Assembly: GCF_001431425.1 (NCBI RefSeq)
Contig: NZ_LDJG01000018.1
Span: 1-64,000 of the forward strand
Reading direction: 5' to 3'
From: Stenotrophomonas nitritireducens
GTDB taxonomy: Bacteria > Pseudomonadota > Gammaproteobacteria > Xanthomonadales > Xanthomonadaceae
Length of the DNA stretch: 64,000 nucleotides
Shown here: piece after piece, positions 7,391-18,817 of the stretch
Layout: each line of letters begins with the position of its first letter
Numbering within the stretch: the stretch's first letter is position 1
Notes under the pieces: generated by a model
Seen by the model: only the letters and a program-made list of their open reading frames with translations
Told to the model about the DNA's origin: nothing
Database searches by the model: none
Made by a program: the position numbers and the translations under genes

Positions 7391-10276
7391 ATGATGTCCA
7401 GCCGCCACCAACAACCGCAGCGCCGTCGCCTGGGAGTGGCGATCCTCATGGTCCTGGCGATGCCCGCCGCGGCATTGGCCGCCGGCACCGCGCATGCCCA
7501 GGAGGCGACGCCGGCCGCGACCCGCGAGGGCGGCGAAAGCACCGATGCCGCCCGCACTCTGGACAAGGTCGAGGTCACCGGCTCGCGCATCAAGCGCGCC
7601 GAAGTCGAAGGCCCGTCGCCGGTGGTGGTGATCACCGGCGAGGACATCAAGAAGCAGGGCTACAGCACGGTGGCCGAAGCGTTGCAGACCCTGACCCAGT
7701 TCAACGGCGATGTCGTCGGCGGCGAGTTCAACGCCAGCTCTACCCAACCCGATGCCTCGTTCCTCAACCTGCGCGGACTGGGCGTCGGCTACCAGCTGAT
7801 CCTGCTCAACGGCAAGCGCATGACCGAGTACGCGGCCAGTTCGGGCGCCGCATCCACCGGCGTGAGCGTGGGCAGCATTCCGGCGGTGGTGGTCGAGCGC
7901 ATCGAGGTGCTCAACGGCGGCGCGTCGGCCATCTATGGTTCCGACGCCGTCGCCGGCGTGGTCAACATCGTCACCCGCGACAACTGGGAGGGGAACCACC
8001 TGCGCGTGCGCGGCGGGACCACGACGCGCGGCGGCGGCGATACCGGCCAGTTCCAGTTCAGCGGCGGCAAGGCGTGGGACCGCGGCAGCGTCACCTATGC
8101 GTTCGAACAGCTCAACCGCGAGCCGATCTTCTCCTGGCAGCGCGGCAACATCATCCGCACCGGCATGAACGCGCCGGGCAATGCCGGTACCGATCGCCCC
8201 ACCTTCGGGCTGGACACCGCGTTGATGGATGCCGGCTACAACGACTATTACTGGCTGGGCAAGGACGGCCGCCTGCTCTACGCCGGCGACGTCGATCCGG
8301 CGACCGCCGCGACGGCGCTGGAACATACCTGCCGCAACATGGGGCGCAACTATTTCCCGATGTACGGCTCATCCAGCGCCGCGCTGCCCAATGCCTGCGG
8401 CAACGCCAACTATTACGACGGCGATACGCTGGCCAACAAGCACGACAAGACGTCGGCCTACGTGTCGGGCCACTTCCGTTTCAGCGACGACGTGGAGGGG
8501 TACGGGCAACTGCTGGTGCAGCGCTCCCGCAGCGAGGCCGCGCACCGCACCAGCATGTACCTGTACAACGCCGGCAGCGCCTACGACGTGGAGATCGGCC
8601 AGTTCGAGTACTGGCGCGCGCTCGATCCCAACGACATCGGCGGCGCGCCGATGCGGGTATGGGAGGAGACCACGATCAGCGCCAACGCCGGCGTGCGCGG
8701 CACGATCGGCGACCGCTTCGACTGGGATGCCAGCGTGAGCCTGTCGCGCGACGAGATGAAGAGCAGCTGGAAGCAGCTGATCACCGACCGCGTCCATCGC
8801 TACCTGTTCGGCGAGGCGTTGGGCGAGGTCGACGGCGCACCGCTGTACCGGATCGATCCGGCGGTGCTGTTCGGGCGGGTAAGTCCCGAGCAGTACGCAT
8901 CGATGGTGGACACCATCCACAACCGCAACCTGTCGCAGACCGCGCAGGCGCAGTTCGTCCTGAGTGGTTCGCTGTTCGCGCTGCCGGCCGGCGACGTGGA
9001 GATGGCCTCGGTGTTCGAAGCCTCCCATTCCAAATACGAGCTGCGGCCGGACCGGCGCAGCCTGAGCACGTACGCGGGCGCCGACAAGACCTTCAACCAC
9101 ACCGGCGTATCCGGCGGCGGGCCGCGCGACCGCTATGGCGCCGGTGTCGAGTTCCGCATCCCGCTGCTGCAGCGCCTGGTCGCGAACGTGGCCGGGCGCT
9201 GGGACAAATACGACGACATCTCCGACGTGGGCGACGCGACCACCTGGCAGGCCAGCCTGGAATGGCGGCCGTTCGACAGCCTGCTGCTGCGCGCCAGCCG
9301 CCAGACCAGCTTCATGGCGCCGAACATCATGTGGCTGTACGGCGAACCGGTGACCAACTATGACGACTACATCACCAACTACTACCTGTGCCGCCTCGAC
9401 GGCCTGGACCTGACCACGACGGCGGGGCTGGCCCAGTGCGCCACCGATCACCACGAAAGCGCCTGGTACGTGGAAGGCGGCAACAACAGCCGCCTGCATG
9501 AAGAGACCGCGACCTCCAACGGCCTGGGCATCGTCTGGGACGTCACCGACAAACTGTCGCTCAGCGCCGATTACTGGGAAATCAAGCTCAAGGGCAAGAG
9601 CCAGTACCTGGATACCGCGACCCTGATGAGCGAGAACGCCAGCTGCCTGCTGGGGCGGCGCGTGGACGGCACCGCGGTCGATCCGAATTCGGGCGCGTGC
9701 GCGATCTACCTGGCTTATGTGCAGCGCGACGCGGCCGGTGGCGTCACCGAGTACTTCCTCGATGCGATCAACCAGGCCGGCGTGCGCACCAAGGGCGTGG
9801 ATGCGAGCCTGAGGTATGCCTGGAGCTGGGGCGCGTACGGCGATTTCAGCCTCAACGCCGGCTACAGCCGGACCCTGGCCTACGACGTGCAGGTCGCGGC
9901 CGGCGACCCCTGGCAGGACTACATGGGGTGCTCCTATTCGGCGACCTACAGCTGCGGCGACCAGCCGCTGGCCTTCCGTTCCCGCACCAACTGGACCGTG
10001 GGCTGGAACCGGGACGACTGGACGGCCAGTGTCTATGGCTACCGCAACGGGGCGCGGGTGAACTACCAGGCCAGCGCCAAGCTGCCATCCTATGTGCAGT
10101 GGAATGCGGGCCTGTCGAAGAAGATCACCGACAACGTGCGCCTGGGCGTGGACGTGACCAACCTGTTCGACCGCTATGGACCGAAGGACGCGAGCATGAC
10201 CTGGTACCCGTTCTACCAGAACATCTACGGCATCCAGGGCCGCGCGGTCTACGTGAATCTGGACATCGATTTCTGA
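7391..10276 (+). CDS. TonB-dependent outer-membrane receptor
   Basis: A 961-residue outer-membrane transporter. A basic N-terminus (RHQQPQRRR) and hydrophobic core ending at GTAHAQ form the signal peptide. A TonB-box-like TLDKVEVTGSRIKR stretch and the plug domain follow (VVVITGEDIKKQG, LNLRGLGVGYQLILLNGKR, IEVLNGGASAIYGSDAVAGV). The rest is a long beta-barrel ending in an aromatic residue (NLDIDF). It belongs to the large-plug receptors that Xanthomonadales use for peptides, oligosaccharides and other nutrients. Its substrate cannot be read from sequence. The surrounding D-amino-acid and peptidase genes and the shared operator suggest muropeptides or other D-residue peptides. The ATG at 7391 was chosen because the signal sequence starts there. 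Confidence 0.9.
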   Translation: MMSSRHQQPQRRRLGVAILMVLAMPAAALAAGTAHAQEATPAATREGGESTDAARTLDKVEVTGSRIKRAEVEGPSPVVVITGEDIKKQGYSTVAEALQTLTQFNGDVVGGEFNASSTQPDASFLNLRGLGVGYQLILLNGKRMTEYAASSGAASTGVSVGSIPAVVVERIEVLNGGASAIYGSDAVAGVVNIVTRDNWEGNHLRVRGGTTTRGGGDTGQFQFSGGKAWDRGSVTYAFEQLNREPIFSWQRGNIIRTGMNAPGNAGTDRPTFGLDTALMDAGYNDYYWLGKDGRLLYAGDVDPATAATALEHTCRNMGRNYFPMYGSSSAALPNACGNANYYDGDTLANKHDKTSAYVSGHFRFSDDVEGYGQLLVQRSRSEAAHRTSMYLYNAGSAYDVEIGQFEYWRALDPNDIGGAPMRVWEETTISANAGVRGTIGDRFDWDASVSLSRDEMKSSWKQLITDRVHRYLFGEALGEVDGAPLYRIDPAVLFGRVSPEQYASMVDTIHNRNLSQTAQAQFVLSGSLFALPAGDVEMASVFEASHSKYELRPDRRSLSTYAGADKTFNHTGVSGGGPRDRYGAGVEFRIPLLQRLVANVAGRWDKYDDISDVGDATTWQASLEWRPFDSLLLRASRQTSFMAPNIMWLYGEPVTNYDDYITNYYLCRLDGLDLTTTAGLAQCATDHHESAWYVEGGNNSRLHEETATSNGLGIVWDVTDKLSLSADYWEIKLKGKSQYLDTATLMSENASCLLGRRVDGTAVDPNSGACAIYLAYVQRDAAGGVTEYFLDAINQAGVRTKGVDASLRYAWSWGAYGDFSLNAGYSRTLAYDVQVAAGDPWQDYMGCSYSATYSCGDQPLAFRSRTNWTVGWNRDDWTASVYGYRNGARVNYQASAKLPSYVQWNAGLSKKITDNVRLGVDVTNLFDRYGPKDASMTWYPFYQNIYGIQGRAVYVNLDIDF

Positions 10277-10415
10277 TCCGGCGGCGCCGGCCCCGATAGT
10301 GCGTTGGCGGGCGGCATCCATGACGCCCGCCGGGGCCGGGTCCGGCATGCCTGCCGGTGCCGCGCTGGATCGTTCCGGCAGCCGCCACTGCACCGAGCAA
10401 GAGGCGGCGTTCCCT

Positions 10416-10444
10416 GTGACGCCACTGCGCCGCGTGGCTAGAAT
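10416..10444 (+). promoter_or_regulatory. predicted sigma-70 promoter of the S9 peptidase gene
   Basis: GTGACG (10416-10421) and TAGAAT (10439-10444) are separated by 17 bp, 40 bp before the start codon. The 15-base block around the -10 (GGCTAGAATCGGGCC) recurs with one change at 56515-56529 before the M28 peptidase gene. The remaining sequence between 10277 and 10483 shows nothing else. Confidence 0.45.
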
Positions 10445-10483
10445 CGGGCCCACGAAGGGCCGGATGCCCGGGCGGAGAGCGAG

Positions 10484-12442
10484 ATGAAAGCAGGCAGGTG
10501 GGGAGTTCTGCTGGTCCTGGCGATGTGGGCGGCGCACGCCGGGGCTGCGGTGGATATCGGGCAGTTCATCCGCAAGGACGAATTCAACGAAATCAAGATA
10601 TCGCCGACCGGCGAGTACTACGCGGCGACCGTGCCGCTGGAGGACAGGACCGCGCTGGTGATCTTCACGCGCGATGGTCTCAAGTCGACCGGCATGTTCA
10701 AGCCGATGGCCAATGCGCACGTGAATGGTTTCGAGTGGGTGAACGACCAGCGCGTGCTCATCAGCATTGCCCAGAAATTCGGCATGCTCGACCAGCCGCA
10801 GCCGACGGGAGAGATCTATGCGATCAATGCCGACGGCGGCCAGGTCGATCTGCTGGTCGGTTTCCGCGTGCAGGGCAATGGTGCCGGTACCCGCATCCAG
10901 CCGAAGAAGGTCGAGGATGTTGCGGCCTTCCTGATCGATGTACTGCCCGGCGATGACCGCAACGCGGTGATCGCGGTGTGGCCGCTGATGGGGGACGATC
11001 CCTTCACCAGGGCCGAAAGGCTGGATGTGCGCAGTGGCCGTCGGATCACGCTGGCGCGCGCGCCGGTGCGGCGCGCGAGTTTCGTCACCGATGCCGATGG
11101 CGAGGTCAGGCTGGCGTATGGCGCCAATGTGGACAACGTCGAAAAGCTCTATTACCGGGATGCGACGGGTGCCGACTGGCGCCTGGTGAATGATCCGGCC
11201 AGCAGCGGCAGGGTCGAGATTCCCCTGGGGTTCTCGCAGGACAACCGGCTCGCCTACCTGCGGGTCCGGGGCGAGGACTCGGGCACCGACCGCATCGTCG
11301 CCTGGGACCCGGCAAGCAACGCGCGTACGACCATGCTGCACCACGCCGGTGCCGATCCATTGACGATCATCCATCGCAACGGCACGTCGATTCCGGTGGG
11401 CGCGCAGGTAATGGATGGCCGGCATCGCAACCTGTTCTTCGATGACGATTCGCCGGAAGCCCGCCAATACCGCAGTCTGGAGGCGGCCTTCCCCGACCAG
11501 TCCGTCCGCATCACGTCCAGCACCCGTGACGGGAAACTGCTGCTGATCCGGGTGTGGTCGGGCAACAGCCCGGGAGATTTCTACCTGTTCGACACGGAAC
11601 AGAAGAAAGTGGCCCATGTGGTGAGCAGCGGCAGCTGGATAGACCCGGACAAGGCGGCCAATGTCGAACCGTTCACCTTCAAGGCCCGTGACGGACTGGC
11701 CGTCCATGGCTATCTGACCCGGCCGCGTGGCGTGGCCGGAGCGCTGCCGATGGTGGTGATGCCGCACGGCGGGCCTTTCGGCATCTTCGATGCGTGGCAA
11801 TACGACAGCGATGCGCAGATGCTGGCGGCCGCCGGCTATGCCGTCATGCAGGTCAACTACCGCGGGTCGGGCAACTACGGCCTGGCATTCCAGAAGGCGG
11901 GCGCCCGGCAGTGGGGCGGCACCATGCAGGACGACCTGACCGATGCCACGCGATGGGCGATCGAGCAGGGTCACGCGGACCGGGCGAAGATCTGCATCTA
12001 TGGCGCCAGTTATGGGGCTTATGCGGCGCTGATGGGGGTGGCGAAGGAGCCGTCGCTGTATCGCTGCGCGGCCGGCTATGTCGGTGTCTACGACCTGCCG
12101 ATGATGCAGCGCGAGACGGGCCGCAAGCGCCGCAGCCTCGGGAACTGGTCCAGGGACTGGGTGGGCGATGACATGGCGGCCCTGGCGGCCGTTTCACCCA
12201 ACCGCATGGCGGAACGGATCAAGGTCCCGGTGTTCCTCGCGGCGGGCGGGGAGGACGAGGTCGCGCCTGTCGAACATACCCGGATGATGGAGGCGGCCTT
12301 GAAAAAGGCCGGCGTCCCGGTCGAGTCGCTTTACTACGACACCGAGGGCCACGGCTTCTATACCGAGCCACACCAGCGCGAGTACTACGGCAAGTTGTTG
12401 ACGTTCCTTTCCCGGCACCTGGGCGGCGACACCGCGAAGTAG
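10484..12442 (+). CDS. secreted S9 family (prolyl oligopeptidase-type) peptidase
   Basis: A 652-residue serine peptidase with a signal peptide (MKAGRWGVLLVLAMWAAHAGA). The N-terminal part corresponds to the beta-propeller, and the C-terminal ~250 residues are an alpha/beta-hydrolase. The catalytic triad is readable: S509 in GASYGAY, D591 in GGEDEVAP, H623 in EGHGFY. The oxyanion region MVVMPHGGPFG is also present. It probably cleaves oligopeptides in the periplasm. It is convergent with a POT peptide transporter gene, from which a strong bidirectional terminator separates it. A predicted promoter lies 40 bp upstream. Confidence 0.88.
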   Translation: MKAGRWGVLLVLAMWAAHAGAAVDIGQFIRKDEFNEIKISPTGEYYAATVPLEDRTALVIFTRDGLKSTGMFKPMANAHVNGFEWVNDQRVLISIAQKFGMLDQPQPTGEIYAINADGGQVDLLVGFRVQGNGAGTRIQPKKVEDVAAFLIDVLPGDDRNAVIAVWPLMGDDPFTRAERLDVRSGRRITLARAPVRRASFVTDADGEVRLAYGANVDNVEKLYYRDATGADWRLVNDPASSGRVEIPLGFSQDNRLAYLRVRGEDSGTDRIVAWDPASNARTTMLHHAGADPLTIIHRNGTSIPVGAQVMDGRHRNLFFDDDSPEARQYRSLEAAFPDQSVRITSSTRDGKLLLIRVWSGNSPGDFYLFDTEQKKVAHVVSSGSWIDPDKAANVEPFTFKARDGLAVHGYLTRPRGVAGALPMVVMPHGGPFGIFDAWQYDSDAQMLAAAGYAVMQVNYRGSGNYGLAFQKAGARQWGGTMQDDLTDATRWAIEQGHADRAKICIYGASYGAYAALMGVAKEPSLYRCAAGYVGVYDLPMMQRETGRKRRSLGNWSRDWVGDDMAALAAVSPNRMAERIKVPVFLAAGGEDEVAPVEHTRMMEAALKKAGVPVESLYYDTEGHGFYTEPHQREYYGKLLTFLSRHLGGDTAK

Positions 12443-12463
12443 GCCCGATACACCGGCTGCAGG

Positions 12464-12497
12464 AAAAACAACGGCGCCTCGCGGCGCCGTTGTCGTC
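12464..12497. terminator. bidirectional intrinsic terminator
   Basis: A perfect 10-bp stem CAACGGCGCC/GGCGCCGTTG (12469-12478 and 12483-12492) with loop TCGC lies between convergent genes. AAAAA precedes it, giving a U tract on the minus strand, and a shorter T-rich run follows it. Confidence 0.8.
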
Positions 12498-12514
12498 TCC
12501 GCCATGGCGCGCGC

Positions 12515-14272
12515 TCAACGCACCCCGTGCATCATCCGCTTGAGCAGTGGCGAGGCGAGCAGGGCGAGCACGGCGCAGCCCAGGCCGATCCACATCAGCA
12601 GCCAGAACAGGTGCTCGTAGCGGGCCGCGGCCTGGGCGATGTCCATCACCTCGCCTTCGGGCACGTCGATGGCGGCGAGCTTGCCGAACAGGGCGGCCAG
12701 GGTCTCGGAGAAGGCGGTGGCCAGGAACCAGGTGCCCATCATCAGGCTGACCACGCGCGGCGCGGCGAGCTGGGTGACCGCCGACAGGCCCACCGGCGAC
12801 AGGCACATCTCGCCGATCTCCAGGACCAGGTAGGCCAGTACCAGCCACCACACGCTGGCCATCTGCCCGGTGGCGCCGACGTGCTGCGCGGCCAGCGCCA
12901 GCGGTACGAACGACAGCGCGCCGAACACCAGCCCGAACGAGGACTTCAGCGGCTTGGACGGATCCAGCCCGCGCTTGTCCAGCCATGCCCACAGCGCGGC
13001 GAACAACGGCGCCAGCAGTACCAGGAACAACGCGCCGAGGTAGGTCAGCGAACCGGCGGTCTGCGGCAGCACCAGGCAGTCGCGCACCAGCATCGCCAGC
13101 ATCGCCGCGACGATGACGGCGAACAGCACGCGCGGCGCATTGGAGGCAGGGTCGCGTTCGGACAGGCGCGCGGCGACCACGAAACCCAGCGGCGCCAGCA
13201 GCAGCGAGGCGATCGACCACGGCAGCGGCGTGCCGTCGCGGATCACCAGCGACGGCACCAGGTCCTTGGTCAGCAGGCGGTCGGTGAAGGTGACCCACGA
13301 ACCATAGGTCTGCTCGTACAGGGTGAAGAACACCAGCGCCATGAAGATCAGCGCCATCAGCGCGATCATCTGCTGGCGCTGCACCGGCGTGCAGCGGGTG
13401 CCGGTGAACCAGGCGAACCACAGCAGCACCCCGCCCAGCACCACGACCATCAGCATCAGCGCCAGGCTGATTTCGCCGCCCAGGGCGAAGGCGCCGTTGG
13501 CCGCGGCCCACATCAGCGCCGCCACCGGCAGCACGCAGGCGATGGCGATGGCATAGATCAGCCATTCGCGCGGCAGCCCGGCCACGCGCTCGCGCAGCGT
13601 CGCCGGCTGCGGCGGTTCGGCGTGGCCCTGCAGGTATTTCTGGCCCCACAGGAACATCGCCAGCCCGACCAGCATGCCGATGCCGGCGGCGCCGAAGCCG
13701 TACTTCCAGCCATAGGCTTCGCCGAGGAAACCGCAGACCAGCGAGGCGAACAGCGCGCCGAGGTTGATGCCGGCGTAAAACAGCGAGAAGCCCGAGTCGC
13801 GGCGTGGGTCGTTCTCCGGATAGAGCTTGCCGACGATGGTGGAGATGTTGGGCTTGAGGAAGCCCACGCCCATGATGATCAGCGCCAGCGACAGGTAGGT
13901 CGCGCCCAGCGCGGTGTCGTCGCGCACCACCTCGCCGCCGGCATGGTGCGCGGCGTGGCCCTCGAAAGCCATGCCCAGATGGCCCAGCACCAGCAGGATG
14001 CCGCCGAACACCACGGCCTTGCGCATGCCCAGCCAGCGGTCGGCGAGCAGGCCGCCGAACACCGGTACGCAATACACCAGCCCGCCATAGGCACCCAGCA
14101 GGTCCAGACCGGCCTTGTCGCCGAACAGGTGGTACTTGGTCAGGTACAACAGCAGCAGCGCCTTCATCCCGTAGAAGGAAAAACGCTCCCACATCTCGGT
14201 GAAGAAGCAGACATAGACGCCCTTGGGGTGGCCGAGGAAGTCGCTGGACGGGGAGGCGGGAGTGGCGTGCAT
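12515..14272 (-). CDS. POT/PTR2 proton-dependent di- and tripeptide transporter
   Basis: A 585-residue inner-membrane protein of the proton-dependent oligopeptide transporter family. The PTR2 signature (FFTEMWERFSFYGMKALLLL, residues about 24-43) is intact, and roughly 12-14 hydrophobic helices follow. The histidine-rich insert HAAHHAGGE near residue 110 lies between helices. The start at 14272 (MHATPASP) is chosen because the upstream in-frame stretch is a non-hydrophobic, proline-rich tail; no clear Shine-Dalgarno is visible. Together with the OPT transporter gene, divergent across about 250 bp, and the flanking S9 peptidases it forms a peptide-uptake neighbourhood. Confidence 0.88.
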   Translation of the reverse strand: MHATPASPSSDFLGHPKGVYVCFFTEMWERFSFYGMKALLLLYLTKYHLFGDKAGLDLLGAYGGLVYCVPVFGGLLADRWLGMRKAVVFGGILLVLGHLGMAFEGHAAHHAGGEVVRDDTALGATYLSLALIIMGVGFLKPNISTIVGKLYPENDPRRDSGFSLFYAGINLGALFASLVCGFLGEAYGWKYGFGAAGIGMLVGLAMFLWGQKYLQGHAEPPQPATLRERVAGLPREWLIYAIAIACVLPVAALMWAAANGAFALGGEISLALMLMVVVLGGVLLWFAWFTGTRCTPVQRQQMIALMALIFMALVFFTLYEQTYGSWVTFTDRLLTKDLVPSLVIRDGTPLPWSIASLLLAPLGFVVAARLSERDPASNAPRVLFAVIVAAMLAMLVRDCLVLPQTAGSLTYLGALFLVLLAPLFAALWAWLDKRGLDPSKPLKSSFGLVFGALSFVPLALAAQHVGATGQMASVWWLVLAYLVLEIGEMCLSPVGLSAVTQLAAPRVVSLMMGTWFLATAFSETLAALFGKLAAIDVPEGEVMDIAQAAARYEHLFWLLMWIGLGCAVLALLASPLLKRMMHGVR

Positions 14273-14526
14273 CGGGGAGCCGGCGGCGGAATCGGTGGGA
14301 AGTATAGGAGCCGGGTGCGGCGCGGGGCGCCGATCCGCGGCCATCCACCCGCCGAAGCGCATTCCAGTGCGCGAACCGGCATTACCGGCAAAGCCCCACT
14401 GCGCATCGCGGTGCGCTCCTGCGGTTTGGCGCGCTGCCCGCCGCCGGCCGCATGCTGCGGCACGACTGGACTTGCCGTTAAGCGGACGTTAGCGTGACAG
14501 CGTTTTTTGCCAGCGGGAAACCTTCC

Positions 14527-16488
14527 ATGAACAATGCTGCACCTCCGCAGCTCACCTTCCGCGCGGTGGTCCTCGCCATCGTGCTGGCGGTCGTGCTGTC
14601 CGCCGCCAACGCCTATCTGGGCCTGTTCGCCGGCCTGACGGTGGCCACGGCCATTCCCGCCGCCGTCGTCTCGATGGGCGTGCTGCGCCTGCTCGGCGGC
14701 GGCACCATCCTGGAGAACAACATCGTCCAGACCGGCGCCTCGGCCGGCTCGTCGATCGCCGCGGGCGTGATCTTCACCATCCCGGCGCTGATCCTGATGG
14801 GCTACTGGCCGGACTTCAAATACTGGTGGGTGCTGGGCATCGCCGGCCTCGGCGGCCTGCTGGGCGTGCTGTTCTCGGTGCCGCTGCGGCGCTCGATGAT
14901 CGTCGAGGACCCGCTGCCGTTCCCCGAGGGCAAGGCCGCGGCCGAAGTGCTCAAGGCCGGCGAGAACCCCGGTCCGGGGCTGAAGATCCTCGGCGTTTCC
15001 GCCGCCATCGGCGGCATGGTCAAGCTGGCGGCCGCCAACGGCCTCAAGGTCATTCCCGACAGCTGGGCGATCGCCGGCTATTTCGCCAACAACAAGGTGA
15101 TCGGCTACCTCGGTACCGGCCTGTCGCCGGCGCTGCTGGGCGTGGGCTACATCGTCGGCCTGAACGTCGGCATCGTGGTGCTGTCCGGTGCGATCCTGTC
15201 CTGGCACATCGCCATCCCGCTTTACAACGCCCTGTTCCTGGGCAGCGACCCGCAGCTGGCCGCCGGCATCGCCGGCGCGCCGGCAGCCGACGCGGCCTTC
15301 GCCATCTGGTCGTCCAAGATCCGCTTCCTCGGCGTCGGCGCGATGCTGGTGGGCGGGGTATGGACCCTGTTTTCGCTGCGCAAGTCGCTGCTGGCCGGCA
15401 TCAAGAGCGGCTTCGCGGCCGCGCGCAAGAGCGCCGGCGCCACGCAGCTGGCCGAGACCGAGCGCGACCTGCCGATGAAGTGGATGCTGGTGGCGCTGGT
15501 GCTGTTCGTGCTGCCGCTGCTGGCCCTGTACCAGGCCATCGTCGGCCAGTGGCACGTCAGCGTGCCGATGACGATCATCATGATCGTGGCCGGCTTCCTG
15601 TTCGTTTCGGTGTCCGGCTACCTGGCCGGCCTGGTCGGCTCGTCCAACAACCCGGTCTCGGGCATCACCATCGCCACCATCCTGTTCGCCTCGGTGGTGC
15701 TGCTGATGCTGCTGGGCGAGGGCGGCAAGGTGCAGGTCGGCGGCGCGCCGCTGGGCGCGGTGGCGGCGATCATGATCGGCGCGGTGGTGTGCTGCGCGGC
15801 CGCGGTCGGCGGCGACAACCTGCAGGATCTCAAGACCGGCTACCTGGTCGGCGCCACGCCGTGGAAGCAGCAGCTGATGCTGGGCATCGGCGCGTTCTCC
15901 TGCGCCCTGATCATGGCGCCGGTGCTGAACCTGCTGCAGGAGGCCTATGGCATCGGTTCCAAGACCCTGCCGGCGCCGCAGGCCAACCTGATGGCCTCGG
16001 TGGCCAAGGGCCTGTTCGGCGGCGAACTGCCCTGGACCATGATCATCATCGGCGGCGTCATCGGCGCGGTGGTGATCGCCATCGACGGCTGGCTGAAGAA
16101 GACCGGCAAGCGCTTCCGCGTGCCGGTGCTGGCCGCGGCCATCGGCATCTACCTGCCGCTGGAGCTGATGGTGCCGATCTTCCTCGGCGGCCTGCTGGCG
16201 CATCTGGTCGCGCGCTTCCACAAGGTGCGCGCCGACGACGAGGCCGCGCTGGACCGCGTGCATCGCCCCGGCGTACTGTTCTCGGCCGGCCTGATCACCG
16301 GCGAGGCGCTGATGGGCATCGCCATCGCCCTGCCCATCGTCATCACCCAGAACCCGGACGCGCTGGCGCTGCCGCTCAGCCTGGGCGCCTCGGCGCAGTG
16401 GGTGGGCCTGGCGGTGCTGTTCCTGGTCGGCTGGCTGCTGTACCGGGTCGGCAAGAAGGGCGAACAGGCCGCTCCGGCCCAGGGCTGA
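14527..16488 (+). CDS. OPT-family oligopeptide transporter
   Basis: A 653-residue polytopic membrane protein of the OPT superfamily. It has the conserved N-terminal block (VVLSAANAYLGLFAGLTV, then IPAAVVSMGVLRLLGGG and ENNIVQTGASAG) and about 15-16 hydrophobic helices. The second half repeats the family pattern around NNPVSGITIA, GDNLQDLKTGYLVGATPWKQ and LPLELMVPIFLGG. Expected to import oligopeptides or metal-peptide complexes across the inner membrane. The ATG at 14527 is preferred to a GTG at 14494 because the hydrophobic domain begins soon after. A clear terminator follows. Confidence 0.88.
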   Translation: MNNAAPPQLTFRAVVLAIVLAVVLSAANAYLGLFAGLTVATAIPAAVVSMGVLRLLGGGTILENNIVQTGASAGSSIAAGVIFTIPALILMGYWPDFKYWWVLGIAGLGGLLGVLFSVPLRRSMIVEDPLPFPEGKAAAEVLKAGENPGPGLKILGVSAAIGGMVKLAAANGLKVIPDSWAIAGYFANNKVIGYLGTGLSPALLGVGYIVGLNVGIVVLSGAILSWHIAIPLYNALFLGSDPQLAAGIAGAPAADAAFAIWSSKIRFLGVGAMLVGGVWTLFSLRKSLLAGIKSGFAAARKSAGATQLAETERDLPMKWMLVALVLFVLPLLALYQAIVGQWHVSVPMTIIMIVAGFLFVSVSGYLAGLVGSSNNPVSGITIATILFASVVLLMLLGEGGKVQVGGAPLGAVAAIMIGAVVCCAAAVGGDNLQDLKTGYLVGATPWKQQLMLGIGAFSCALIMAPVLNLLQEAYGIGSKTLPAPQANLMASVAKGLFGGELPWTMIIIGGVIGAVVIAIDGWLKKTGKRFRVPVLAAAIGIYLPLELMVPIFLGGLLAHLVARFHKVRADDEAALDRVHRPGVLFSAGLITGEALMGIAIALPIVITQNPDALALPLSLGASAQWVGLAVLFLVGWLLYRVGKKGEQAAPAQG

Positions 16489-16514
16489 TCCCGGCCCGGC
16501 CCGCGTTTCCACGC

Positions 16515-16546
16515 GCAAAGCCCCGCTCCGGCGGGGCTTTGCTTTT
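16515..16546 (+). terminator. intrinsic terminator after the OPT gene
   Basis: The stem GCAAAGCCCCGC/GCGGGGCTTTGC (16515-16526 and 16531-16542) closes a TCCG loop and is followed by TTTT. Confidence 0.85.
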
Positions 16547-16639
16547 GCAGGCGGCAGGCGCGGGCATGACTTCAAGCCTTTGCACGACGGCGCCGGCCCC
16601 GCCTACCATCCATGGTTTGCCTTGTTCCGGGAGAATCCC

Positions 16640-18703
<2,064 letters not shown>

Positions 18704-18729
18704 GCGGTTTCCGGTTTTAAGCCGTAATC

Positions 18730-18757
18730 AAGGGCACGCCGGTTGCGGCGTGCCCTT
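18730..18757 (+). terminator. intrinsic terminator after the S9C peptidase gene
   Basis: A perfect 11-bp stem AAGGGCACGCC/GGCGTGCCCTT with a six-base loop, followed by TCC and only a short pyrimidine run. Confidence 0.75.
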
Positions 18758-18817
18758 TCCATTGGCGCTGTCCGCAACAGGTCGGCGCTTCCACGGATTT
18801 GAAGGGGAGAAGAGCGG

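Noticed and set aside
5887-9363. A 1158-codon plus-strand frame overlapping the S12 hydrolase and TonB receptor genes
   Set aside because: It lies in the wrong frame of the receptor gene and antisense to the hydrolase, with low-complexity Arg/Ala composition.
8369-11974. A 1201-codon open frame antisense to the TonB receptor and S9 peptidase genes
   Set aside because: It mirrors the G/C-ending codons of the sense genes, is rich in His/Arg/Gly/Val without domains, and lies opposite two well-supported genes.
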